From NCBI GenBank assembly GCA_016927635.1, contig JAFGMJ010000074.1, forward strand, positions 1 to 6,273: DNA of 6,273 bases, in the 5' to 3' direction. The stretch comes from Actinomycetota bacterium. GTDB lineage: Bacteria > Actinomycetota > Humimicrobiia > Humimicrobiales > Humimicrobiaceae. Below are positions 1-6,102 of this stretch, one piece after another (position 1 is the stretch's first letter; each line of letters opens with the position of its first letter). Both the position numbers and the translations under genes were made by a program. The notes below the pieces were generated by a model that did not search any database, was not told the origin of the DNA, and worked only from the letters and a program-made list of their open reading frames with translations.

Positions 1-88
1 AAATATAAGAATAAAACACAGGTAAATAGCTGAAGCAGCTCATGTATTACTGAAATGCCGAAAATATTAAAATTTTGTTATTTAAATT

Positions 89-358
89 TTATTTTTCGAA
101 TGTGTAGCTGTCTACTTTTGCAACAATAACAGAGTCTATTGCTTTTTCTCTGGTCTCATCAGTCTGCCTTGCTGAACTCCCGCTTACAACCAGAACCTTC
201 TCATTGATACCAACACCTACTATATCCACTGCGACGACAAAACTATCCAGCATATTGCCATCAAGATCTATGGCTCTTACAATTAAAAGCTTCTTGCCTG
301 TTAAATTTTTATCTTTCTGGGTCGATACTATTGAGCCTACTACCTGTCCAAGAATCAT
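89..358 (-). CDS. Bacterial microcompartment vertex protein, EutN/CcmL family (BMC-P), canonical copy
   Basis: An 89-residue protein with the full pattern of the EutN/CcmL (BMC-P) family, whose members form pentamers that cap the vertices of polyhedral microcompartment shells. Visible hallmarks are VVGSIVSTQK at residues 6-15, LTGKKLLIVR at 19-28, the VAVDIVGVG stretch at 42-50, the GSSARQ loop at 60-65, and the terminal strand IDSVIVAKVD at 74-83. The length matches the family (about 80-100 residues). The ATG start is supported by GGTGAT just upstream and by the standard N-terminus. It lies 23 nt after a second, more divergent BMC-P gene, so the two are probably co-transcribed. Family assignment is firm; which BMC type it serves cannot be told, because hexameric shell proteins and cargo enzymes are not in the window. 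It resembles CcmL, EutN and PduN equally well by eye, so no symbol is given. Confidence 0.93.
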   Translation of the reverse strand: MILGQVVGSIVSTQKDKNLTGKKLLIVRAIDLDGNMLDSFVVAVDIVGVGINEKVLVVSGSSARQTDETREKAIDSVIVAKVDSYTFEK

Positions 359-381
359 TTGATCACCATGGTAAAAATCTT

Positions 382-660
382 TTATTGCTTATTATATATA
401 TTTACAGTCTCTATAATAGATACAATGGTGGCATCAGAAGGCGTGTCGTTTCCCTCAAAGGGCCAAGTAGCCTCCATTCCGTCTTCGTATCCCACATATT
501 CACCGACACCGGCGTCTGTAGTGTCCGCAGCCACAATAGGTCTGCCAATATCCTTGCCTGTGCTTAAATTTACAGGCTGTATTATTTGCAGTTTTTTACC
601 GTTAAGGCCTTTATATTTAATCGTTGATACGACATTGCCTACTACTCTTGCATAAAACAT
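382..660 (-). CDS. Bacterial microcompartment vertex protein, EutN/CcmL family (BMC-P), divergent copy
   Basis: A 92-residue paralogue of the next gene. The first half is typical of BMC-P: ARVVGNVVST at residues 4-13, LNGKKLQIIQPV at 19-30 and VAADTTDAGVGEYV at 43-56. In place of the usual GSSAR loop it has DGMEATWPF (60-68), followed by TPSDATIVSIIE (73-84), which aligns with the normal terminal strand. I believe other BMC-P subgroups with an EGxEA-type loop exist, so this looks like a distinct vertex paralogue and not decay; the frame is intact. Role: pentameric vertex subunit of a protein shell, by family knowledge. There is no convincing Shine-Dalgarno before the ATG; instead a TATAAT lies 6 nt upstream (see promoter entry). 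It starts 43 nt after the folD stop, in an extremely AT-rich spacer. Confidence 0.9.
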   Translation of the reverse strand: MFYARVVGNVVSTIKYKGLNGKKLQIIQPVNLSTGKDIGRPIVAADTTDAGVGEYVGYEDGMEATWPFEGNDTPSDATIVSIIETVNIYNKQ

Positions 661-666
661 ACTTTA

Positions 667-695
667 ATTATACTTATTTTTTATTTTTTTGTTAT
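667..695 (-). promoter_or_regulatory. Possible promoter for the BMC-P pair, leaderless arrangement
   Basis: On the minus strand, ATAACA (690-695; 4 of 6 to the -35 consensus) is separated by 17 nt from a perfect TATAAT (667-672). The ATG of the first BMC-P gene begins only 6 nt after TATAAT, so a transcript starting at the normal distance would begin at or next to the A of the ATG. No purine-rich ribosome binding site is present in the spacer. The region is nearly all A and T, so a chance match is a serious possibility. Confidence 0.35.
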
Positions 696-703
696 ATATT
701 TTT

Positions 704-1612
704 TTATTTTACAAGCCTATTTGCAGCTTTTAATGTATTTGAAAGAAGCATTGCAATAGTCATGGGACCCACACCGCCCGGAACAGGAGTTATGTATCCT
801 GCTTTCGGCTCAACTTTAAGATAGTCCACGTCTCCAATAAGGGTGGCGCCTTTGGCCTCAAAGTCACTTTTTCTCCACTCAAGCAGCTCAGGGTTGGCTT
901 TATCAGATGTTATTCTGTTAATGCCTACATCTATTACAGCGGCTCCCTCTTTTACCATATTTTCTTTTATCAGATAAGGGACTCCGGCAGCTACTATTAT
1001 TATATCAGCGTCCTGCGTGTGCATTTTCAAATCCCTGGTCTCAATATGACAAATTGTTACAGTCGCCCATTCATTCAACAGAAGCAAGGTACAGGGTTTG
1101 CCTACTATCTCGCTGTGTCCGACCATGGTAGCATTTGCACCCTTCAAATTGATATTTTCCCTTTTTAAAAGCTCTATAATACCTGAAGGTGTTGCCGGAA
1201 CAAGGCATTCCTGCTGTGCAACAAGGCGCCCCATGTTTACAGGATGAAACCCATCGACATCTTTTTCGGGTATAATTGCTTCAAGAACCATATTTTTATT
1301 TATCTGCTGCGGCAGGGGAAGCTGCACAAGTATGCCGTGTATGTCCTCTCTTTTATTTAGCATGTCTATTTCTTTAAGGAGGTCTGCAGTGCTGACAGTT
1401 TCAGGCATTTTTATTTCTTCAGATATAATTCCGACCTCTGCACAGCCTTTTTGCTTGTTGGCAACATATACCTTTGATGCAGGGTTTTCGCCTACAAGTA
1501 TAACTGCAAGACCGGGTTTTACACCTTTTGACCTTTCAAGTTCTGCAACCTCTTGTTTTATTTCGTTTTTAATATCTGCAGATATTTTAGTTCCATTTAT
1601 AATTTTAGCCAT
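704..1612 (-). CDS. folD: Bifunctional methylenetetrahydrofolate dehydrogenase / methenyltetrahydrofolate cyclohydrolase FolD
   Basis: A 302-residue cytosolic enzyme that interconverts 5,10-methylene-THF, 5,10-methenyl-THF and 10-formyl-THF. Catalytic-domain residues are in place: Y49 and K53 in KVYVANK, VQLPLP at 96-101, and KDVDGFHP at 117-124. The Rossmann half shows GHSEIVGKP at 165-173, DVGINR at 228-233 and the family signature PVPGGVGPMT at 276-285. It is slightly longer than E. coli FolD (288), mostly through an insertion around residues 234-258. Two positions that contact the NADP 2'-phosphate in human MTHFD1 (R173, S197) align with H166 and I190 here, and E191 follows, hinting at NAD preference (inference). 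The ATG is preceded by AAAGG at 6 nt spacing. It follows fhs by 90 nt with no clear terminator between them, so the two probably share a transcript; the product of Fhs is FolD's substrate. Confidence 0.97.
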   Translation of the reverse strand: MAKIINGTKISADIKNEIKQEVAELERSKGVKPGLAVILVGENPASKVYVANKQKGCAEVGIISEEIKMPETVSTADLLKEIDMLNKREDIHGILVQLPLPQQINKNMVLEAIIPEKDVDGFHPVNMGRLVAQQECLVPATPSGIIELLKRENINLKGANATMVGHSEIVGKPCTLLLLNEWATVTICHIETRDLKMHTQDADIIIVAAGVPYLIKENMVKEGAAVIDVGINRITSDKANPELLEWRKSDFEAKGATLIGDVDYLKVEPKAGYITPVPGGVGPMTIAMLLSNTLKAANRLVK

Positions 1613-1702
1613 TTTAAACCTTTCATTTTACAATTCTTTTAAATAATTACCATTTCCCGAAGTTTTCACTAGCTTTAAGAAACATAAAAACAGCCCGGTA
1701 TG

Positions 1703-3400
1703 CTAAAAAAGCCCTACTATTTTCCCATTTTTGTCAATATCTACCCTGTTGCCTGCAGGCACTTTTGGAAGGCCGGGCATAGTCCTCATTTCACCAAGCA
1801 ACGGATAAAGAAAACCTGCTCCTGCTGATGCTCTTATGTCCCTTATAGGTATTTTATACCCGCGTGGCCTGTTTTTAAGATTGGGATCATGGGAAAGTGA
1901 AAGATGTGTTTTAGCCATACAAATTGGAAGTTTGTCAAAGCCCTGTTTTGTGTAAAGCTCAATTTTTTTCTCAGCCAGCGGAAGGTAATCTACTCCTTCA
2001 GCTCCATAAATCTTTTTGGCTATTATTTCTATCTTATCCTTTATCGGCCATTCAAGAGGGTACAGAAAATCAAAACTGGATGGTTTTTCAGCAGCTTTTA
2101 CAACTGCTTCAGCAAGTTCTGCTCCACCTTCGCCGCCTTTTAGCCATACCTGGCTTACAACGGCATCTTCTGCTCCAGCTGCTTTTGCTCTTTCACGTAT
2201 AGCTTCTATCTCATCTTTTGTATCTTTTTCAAAATTATTAATCGCGATCACTACAGGCAGGCCGAACAGTTTCATATTTTCAATCATCTTTTCAAGATTT
2301 TCACAGCCTTTAACAACAGCCTCGACATTTGGCCTGTCCATTGCCTCTTTGTCAACAGGCTGGCCTGGAATAAATGTAAATCCGCCACCGTGCATTTTAA
2401 GAGCCCTTACAGTACATACTATAACAGCTGCGTCAGGTTTTAATCCGCTGTAACGGCATTTGATGTTCATGAATTTCTCAGCGCCCATGTCTGCTCCAAA
2501 ACCACTTTCAGTGACAACATACTCACCAAGTTTTATGGCTATCTGGTCTGCTACAATGGAACTGTTTCCATGGGCTATGTTTGCGAAAGGTCCGGCGTGC
2601 ACAAAACATGCGCCATGCTCAAGAGTCTGTAAAATATTAGGTTTGATCGCATCTTTCATAAGGACAGTCATTGCGCCTGCGCACTTTAAATCTTCAGCTG
2701 TGACCGGTTTTCCGTCATGTGTTGAGCCTATTACAATTTTCCCAAGCCTTTCCCTTAAGTCTTTCAGGCTTGTGGTCAGGGCAAGTATTGCCATTACTTC
2801 AGAGGCAACTGTTATATCAAATCCAGTCTCCCTTGGAAGCCCGTTTGCTTCACCGCCAAGTCCCACTATTATATGCCTTAAAACCCTGTCACTTATATCA
2901 ACGACTCTATTCCAGGTAATACTGAAGGGATTGATGTTTAAGTCATTGCCCTTCATAAGATGTGTGTCTATAAAAGCTGCAAGAAGATTATGAGCCATAC
3001 CTACGGCGTGTATATCACCAGTAAGGTGAAGGTTAAAATCCTCCATCGGTATTACCTGCGAATAGCCTCCTCCGGCAGCGCCGCCCTTGATGCCAAAAAC
3101 TGGCCCCAGGGATGGTTGCCTGATTGCTGTAATGGTTTTTTTACCGATACGGTTTAAAGCCTGGCTTAAACCTATCGTGGTAACTGTTTTGCCCTCTCCA
3201 AGCGGCGTAGGTGTTATTGCAGTCACATCAATATATTTTCCATTAGGCTTGTTTTTAAGGTCCTGCAATATCTCAAGTTCAATTTTAGCCTTATAATTTC
3301 CGTAAAGCTCAAGATACTTTTCGTCAATACCTATTGACTCAGCTATCTCTTTTATTGGTTTGATTTTTGCAGCTTGTGCAATTTCGATGTCACTAAGCAA
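1703..3400 (-). CDS. fhs: Formate-tetrahydrofolate ligase (10-formyl-THF synthetase)
   Basis: A 565-residue cytosolic enzyme that joins formate to tetrahydrofolate with ATP hydrolysis, giving 10-formyl-THF; it is the formate entry step of the Wood-Ljungdahl methyl branch and also feeds purine synthesis. The sequence is full length (family usually about 555-560). Clear marks are the P-loop TPLGEGKT at 65-72, RQPSLGPVFGIKGGAAGGG at 94-112, NLHLTGDIHA at 123-132, NPFSITWNR at 157-165, EHGACFVHAGPFANIAHGNS at 261-280, and the C-terminal MPGLPKVPAG (541-550) ending in GLF. Translation starts at a TTG codon: AAAGGGG lies 6 nt upstream, and the N-terminus then matches the family. The gene has its own promoter and a structured leader, and follows a terminator, so it begins a new unit that continues into folD. 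No terminal extension suggesting encapsulation in a microcompartment is visible. Confidence 0.98.
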   Translation of the reverse strand: MLSDIEIAQAAKIKPIKEIAESIGIDEKYLELYGNYKAKIELEILQDLKNKPNGKYIDVTAITPTPLGEGKTVTTIGLSQALNRIGKKTITAIRQPSLGPVFGIKGGAAGGGYSQVIPMEDFNLHLTGDIHAVGMAHNLLAAFIDTHLMKGNDLNINPFSITWNRVVDISDRVLRHIIVGLGGEANGLPRETGFDITVASEVMAILALTTSLKDLRERLGKIVIGSTHDGKPVTAEDLKCAGAMTVLMKDAIKPNILQTLEHGACFVHAGPFANIAHGNSSIVADQIAIKLGEYVVTESGFGADMGAEKFMNIKCRYSGLKPDAAVIVCTVRALKMHGGGFTFIPGQPVDKEAMDRPNVEAVVKGCENLEKMIENMKLFGLPVVIAINNFEKDTKDEIEAIRERAKAAGAEDAVVSQVWLKGGEGGAELAEAVVKAAEKPSSFDFLYPLEWPIKDKIEIIAKKIYGAEGVDYLPLAEKKIELYTKQGFDKLPICMAKTHLSLSHDPNLKNRPRGYKIPIRDIRASAGAGFLYPLLGEMRTMPGLPKVPAGNRVDIDKNGKIVGLF

Positions 3401-3406
3401 TTTTTG

Positions 3407-3413
3407 CCCCTTT
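3407..3413 (-). promoter_or_regulatory. Shine-Dalgarno of fhs (supports TTG start)
   Basis: AAAGGGG on the minus strand, 6 nt before the TTG at 3400. It is the reason for accepting TTG as the start; no ATG or GTG in frame gives the expected family N-terminus. It directly abuts the 3414-3439 palindrome, so folding of that palindrome in the mRNA could affect ribosome access. Confidence 0.75.
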
Positions 3414-3439
3414 CAATCTTTTTTTTAAAAAAAAGATTG
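3414..3439. repeat. Perfect 26-bp palindrome CAATC-T8-A8-GATTG in the fhs leader
   Basis: Both arms are 13 bp with no spacer, centred between 3426 and 3427. The outer bases (3413 and 3440) no longer pair. It lies between the leader hairpin and the fhs Shine-Dalgarno. In RNA it could fold into a U8/A8-stemmed hairpin; in DNA it could be a bent, symmetrical protein site. Its three outermost bases (3437-3439) are shared with the neighbouring leader hairpin, so complete folding of the two would be mutually exclusive. Confidence 0.8.
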
Positions 3440-3480
3440 TTACGCTTTAGGGCTGTTTCGGCAGCACTAGAGCATAACAA
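3427..3480 (-). promoter_or_regulatory. Leader hairpin plus U8 tract upstream of fhs (possible attenuator)
   Basis: In the minus-strand transcript, TTGTTATGCT (3480-3471) pairs with AGCGTAACAA (3446-3437) over 10 bp including one G-U. Inside, TAG/CTA (3 bp) and GCTG/CAGC (4 bp) continue the helix with two single mismatches, closed by a CCGAAA loop. Two bases after the stem comes a run of eight U (3434-3427). This is the layout of an intrinsic terminator placed in the 5' leader, though the base of the stem is AU-rich, which would weaken it. The hairpin would start about 3 nt from the predicted transcript start. I could not match it to the THF or ZTP riboswitch consensus. Confidence 0.5.
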
Positions 3481-3489
3481 TTACATGTC

Positions 3490-3518
3490 ATTATATAAAA
3501 ATTACAAGACTGTTACAA
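3490..3518 (-). promoter_or_regulatory. Sigma-70-type promoter of fhs
   Basis: On the minus strand, TTGTAA (3513-3518, 4 of 6 to the -35 consensus) and a perfect TATAAT (3490-3495) are separated by exactly 17 nt. The expected transcript start is near 3483, giving a leader of about 80 nt before the TTG of fhs. It lies between the preceding terminator and the gene, as expected for a new transcription unit. Confidence 0.65.
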
Positions 3519-3557
3519 CATGCAAACTATTATAAATATTGCTTATATTAAAATTAA

Positions 3558-3599
3558 AAGGAAAGCCTGCCTTAATTAAATAAGCAACAGGCTTTCCTT
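3558..3599 (-). terminator. Rho-independent terminator after the lipoprotein gene
   Basis: Perfect 12-bp inverted repeat: AAGGAAAGCCTG at 3558-3569 and its complement CAGGCTTTCCTT at 3588-3599, with an 18-nt loop. On the minus strand the stem is followed by TTTAATTTTAATAT, a T-rich run, while the plus-strand side is less T-rich. It begins 35 nt after the lipoprotein stop codon and separates the lepA-lipoprotein unit from the fhs unit. Confidence 0.85.
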
Positions 3600-3634
3600 A
3601 AATCCTTTTGTCTTGCAAAATTAATAAAAGTAGT

Positions 3635-4174
3635 CTATTGTTCGTTAACTGAAAGTGTTATGCTTTTTTCATCATCCTTTTCAAAAATCCATACCACGAC
3701 AAAATACTGGTCATTACTTGTCTGGAAACTGTAGGTTTTACCGTCATCCCCCTGGTCTGATACAAAATCAGACTGCTCGTTCCATCCTGAAAGTTCATTT
3801 TTATAATAATCATATAAACCCTGAGCGTCACCATTGACATTGCCTACAATAGTCCAGCCTTTTTTGCCGTCTGTTGTCTGGCTGAAACTTGACTGGAGCT
3901 CTATATCATTGCTAATAGGAACCACTGAAGGCCAATCTTCGGGGATTTCAGCCCCACCGATGCTCATTTCATTGCCCTCTGCGTCAGTAATATTTACTTC
4001 TCCTTCATCCAGGTCAATATCAACATCTTCGCCCTTTTCTGCAGCAGATTTTTCAATTGCTTTTTCAATCATAGTTGTTGCCAATTTCTGTGCGCATCCG
4101 CCCAGTGAAAAAACCAGCATCAAGCATAGTGCTATTGCTGCTGCCAGTAATGTTATCTTTTTTGTTTGCTTCAT
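3635..4174 (-). CDS. Small acidic secreted lipoprotein, function unknown
   Basis: A 179-residue protein with a clear lipoprotein signal: basic MKQTKK, a hydrophobic core at 7-24, and the lipobox LGGC ending at Cys27, followed by Ala, so export and lipid anchoring on the outer face of the membrane are expected. The mature part begins with a charged, possibly helical stretch (about 30-50) and an Asp/Glu-rich segment at 48-69. A folded C-terminal region follows, with EDWPSVVP at 79-86, GWTIVG at 106-111, YDYYKNELSGW at 121-131, and strand-like YFVVVWIF at 157-164. The WP...GWT...YYK...GW pattern resembles small lipoproteins I associate with Gram-positive anaerobes and actinobacteria, but I do not recognise a named family. 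The start at 4174 is chosen because AAAGGA lies 6 nt upstream and the signal peptide begins there; an in-frame ATG at 4225 would add 17 residues before it. A weak promoter-like pair (TTGCAT-N17-TATTAA) lies upstream, but read-through from lepA is equally possible. Confidence 0.85.
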   Translation of the reverse strand: MKQTKKITLLAAAIALCLMLVFSLGGCAQKLATTMIEKAIEKSAAEKGEDVDIDLDEGEVNITDAEGNEMSIGGAEIPEDWPSVVPISNDIELQSSFSQTTDGKKGWTIVGNVNGDAQGLYDYYKNELSGWNEQSDFVSDQGDDGKTYSFQTSNDQYFVVVWIFEKDDEKSITLSVNEQ

Positions 4175-4180
4175 TGTCTT

Positions 4181-4186
4181 TCCTTT
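4181..4186 (-). promoter_or_regulatory. Shine-Dalgarno deciding the lipoprotein start
   Basis: AAAGGA on the minus strand, 6 nt before the ATG at 4174. The longer alternative start at 4225 has no comparable site and would place a hydrophilic stretch ahead of the signal peptide. Confidence 0.75.
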
Positions 4187-4246
4187 CTCCGATTTTTTAA
4201 TAAGCATATATATTTTACAATGCAATAGGCCATCTTTATTTTTTAT

Positions 4247-6058
4247 TTACTTGCCCGCGTCTATTTGATAAAAGCTCATGAATGCTTCGCCCGGAATAGA
4301 GACCTTTCCGATTCTTTTCATTTTTTTCTTGCCTTTTTTCTGTTTTTCAAGCACTTTTCTTTTACGTGTTATATCTCCCCCGTAAAGACCTGAAGTGACA
4401 TCCTTGCGGTATGGGGCAATCCTGTCTTTGGCAATTATCCTCTTGCCTATAGCAGCCTGTATGGCTATTTCAAAATTTTCACGAGATATAAGCTTACGCA
4501 ATTTAGTGACAACTTCTCTGCCTGTTATATAAGCTTTTTCCCTGTGCATTATAGCAGATAATTCATCGACCTGGCTCCCGGCAACAAGTATATCAAGCTT
4601 TACAAGATCGGAAGTCTTATATCCCGAGAGCTCATAATCAAGTGAGGCAAAACCCGCGCTCACAGATTTTAAAAGATTGAAGAAATCAACAATTATTTCC
4701 GAAAGGGGTATGGTATATTTTATCTCTACTCTTTCTGAGGAAAGATATTGCATATCCATGAATTCTCCCCTTTTGCTGTTTGCAATCGTCATTATATCCC
4801 CAATATAATCTTTCGGGCTTATTATTGTAACACTTACAAATGGCTCCTGTATCTGTGCTATTTTCTCCTCTGGGGGAAAATCTGAGGGCCTTTTTACCTC
4901 AGTAGTGCTTCCGTCAGTAAGCACTACTTTATATGCAACATTTGGCGCAGTGGTTACAAGGCTTAAATCATATTCCCTCTCAAGTCTTTCCTTGACTATT
5001 TCCATATGCAGCAGCCCCAAAAAACCGCACCTGAACCCAAAGCCCAGAGCTGATGATATTTCAGGCGTATAATCCAGTGAAGAATCATTAAGGAGTAATT
5101 TACCCAAAGCTTCCCTGAGCTCTTCGTAATGCACTCCCTCAATCGGGAAAAGCCCGCAATAGACCATGGGCTTTGGTTTTTTATATCCCGGAAGGATTTC
5201 ATGAGCCGGATCTTTAACAGTTGTGACAGTATCTCCAACACTGATGCCGCCTATTTCCTTAATCCCGGTTATTATATAACCCACCTCTCCAGCAGACAGG
5301 CGGTCCTGCTTTATCATTTTGGGATTCAATATCCCGACTTCTTCCACTGTTGTAATGCTATTTTCTGCCATAAACCTTATTTTCATTCCAGCCTCTATAA
5401 AACCGTTGACAACTCTTATAAATACCACTATACCTCTGTAAGAATCATATTCTGAATCAAATATCAGCGCCTGAAGCGGTTTTTTTTCATCCCCTTCCGG
5501 CGGAGGTACGTCAATAACTATCCTGTCAAGTATTTCTTCAACACCTTTACCGGTTTTAGCGCTGATATTAAGTATTTCAGTTTTTTCAATGCCAAGCACC
5601 TGGCTCAGCTCATCGCTTACTTCATCAGGCCTTGCGCTTGCCAGATCGATTTTATTTATTACAGGTATTATCTCAAGATTGTTTGAGGATGCAAGATAAG
5701 CATTTGCAAGTGTCTGAGCCTGGATGCCCTGCGTTGCATCAACAACAAGTATTGCGCCTTCACATGCAGCAAGGCTTCTTGAGACCTCGTATGAGAAATC
5801 AACATGGCCAGGCGTATCAATCAGGTTAAAAACATACTGACTGCCATCAAATTTGCATTTGTGAAGAACTCTTACGGCATGCGCTTTAATGGTTATTCCT
5901 CTTTCTCTTTCAAGATCCATGTCATCAAGATACTGGTCAAGCATTTCCCTTGAGCTGACAGTGTCTGTAAATTCAAGTATCCTGTCGGCAAGGGTGGACT
6001 TGCCATGATCAATATGTGCAATAATTGAAAAGTTTCTTATAAGTTGTTTATCAGTCAT
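4247..6058 (-). CDS. lepA: Elongation factor 4 (LepA), ribosome-associated translational GTPase
   Basis: A 603-residue GTPase of the LepA/EF-4 family, which acts on the ribosome (reported roles include back-translocation, and helping initiation and subunit maturation). All nucleotide-binding motifs are intact: G1 AHIDHGKS at 14-21, G2 RGITIK at 53-58, G3 DTPGH at 81-85 with the catalytic His at 85, G4 NKID at 135-138, and G5 SAK at 166-168. Downstream are the EF-G-like domains II, III and V (for example GFRCGFLGLLHMEIVKERLE in the centre) and the LepA-specific C-terminal domain, with YRKDVTSGLYGGDITRKRK and a lysine-rich run before the final IPGEAFM segment. The length is normal. The start fits the family N-terminus, although no strong Shine-Dalgarno precedes it. 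It lies 44 nt after the membrane protein gene and 72 nt before the lipoprotein gene, in the same direction. Confidence 0.98.
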   Translation of the reverse strand: MTDKQLIRNFSIIAHIDHGKSTLADRILEFTDTVSSREMLDQYLDDMDLERERGITIKAHAVRVLHKCKFDGSQYVFNLIDTPGHVDFSYEVSRSLAACEGAILVVDATQGIQAQTLANAYLASSNNLEIIPVINKIDLASARPDEVSDELSQVLGIEKTEILNISAKTGKGVEEILDRIVIDVPPPEGDEKKPLQALIFDSEYDSYRGIVVFIRVVNGFIEAGMKIRFMAENSITTVEEVGILNPKMIKQDRLSAGEVGYIITGIKEIGGISVGDTVTTVKDPAHEILPGYKKPKPMVYCGLFPIEGVHYEELREALGKLLLNDSSLDYTPEISSALGFGFRCGFLGLLHMEIVKERLEREYDLSLVTTAPNVAYKVVLTDGSTTEVKRPSDFPPEEKIAQIQEPFVSVTIISPKDYIGDIMTIANSKRGEFMDMQYLSSERVEIKYTIPLSEIIVDFFNLLKSVSAGFASLDYELSGYKTSDLVKLDILVAGSQVDELSAIMHREKAYITGREVVTKLRKLISRENFEIAIQAAIGKRIIAKDRIAPYRKDVTSGLYGGDITRKRKVLEKQKKGKKKMKRIGKVSIPGEAFMSFYQIDAGK

Positions 6059-6102
6059 TATTTTATCTAAAACAGTTATTTATTTTCACAGGATTAAATC
6101 AT

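Noticed and set aside
28..40. Short inverted repeat AGCTG-AAG-CAGCT after the second BMC-P gene
   Set aside because: A 5-bp stem with no proper T-run on the minus strand; too weak to call a terminator. The rest of 1-88 is AT-rich with nothing I can support.
1..43. Possible start of a further minus-strand gene at an ATG at 43
   Set aside because: Only 14 codons are visible before the edge, there is no Shine-Dalgarno, and the residues do not resemble the start of a BMC shell protein or anything else I know.
1613..1702. Terminator or promoter between fhs and folD
   Set aside because: There are T-runs near the fhs stop but no stem longer than about 3 bp, and no convincing -35/-10 pair; treated as a plain intergenic spacer within the unit.
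2460..2993. 177-residue open frame on the plus strand opposite fhs
   Set aside because: Lies fully antisense to the well-supported fhs coding sequence, has no family resemblance and is low in complexity typical of a shadow frame; the same applies to the other plus-strand frames opposite folD, lepA and the lipoprotein.
3427..3518. THF or ZTP riboswitch upstream of fhs
   Set aside because: Both classes are known for one-carbon genes, so I looked for them, but the conserved ZTP 3' motif (CCGCCUGGGC-like) and the THF aptamer core are absent and the leader is short. Only a hairpin plus palindrome can be supported.
4175..4225. Longer lipoprotein reading starting at ATG 4225
   Set aside because: It would add 17 residues ahead of a complete signal peptide and lacks a ribosome binding site; the start at 4174 has both.
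4175..4246. Promoter TTGCAT-N17-TATTAA before the lipoprotein gene
   Set aside because: Spacing is right but both hexamers match poorly (3 of 6 and 4 of 6) in AT-rich DNA; mentioned under the gene, not listed as a feature.
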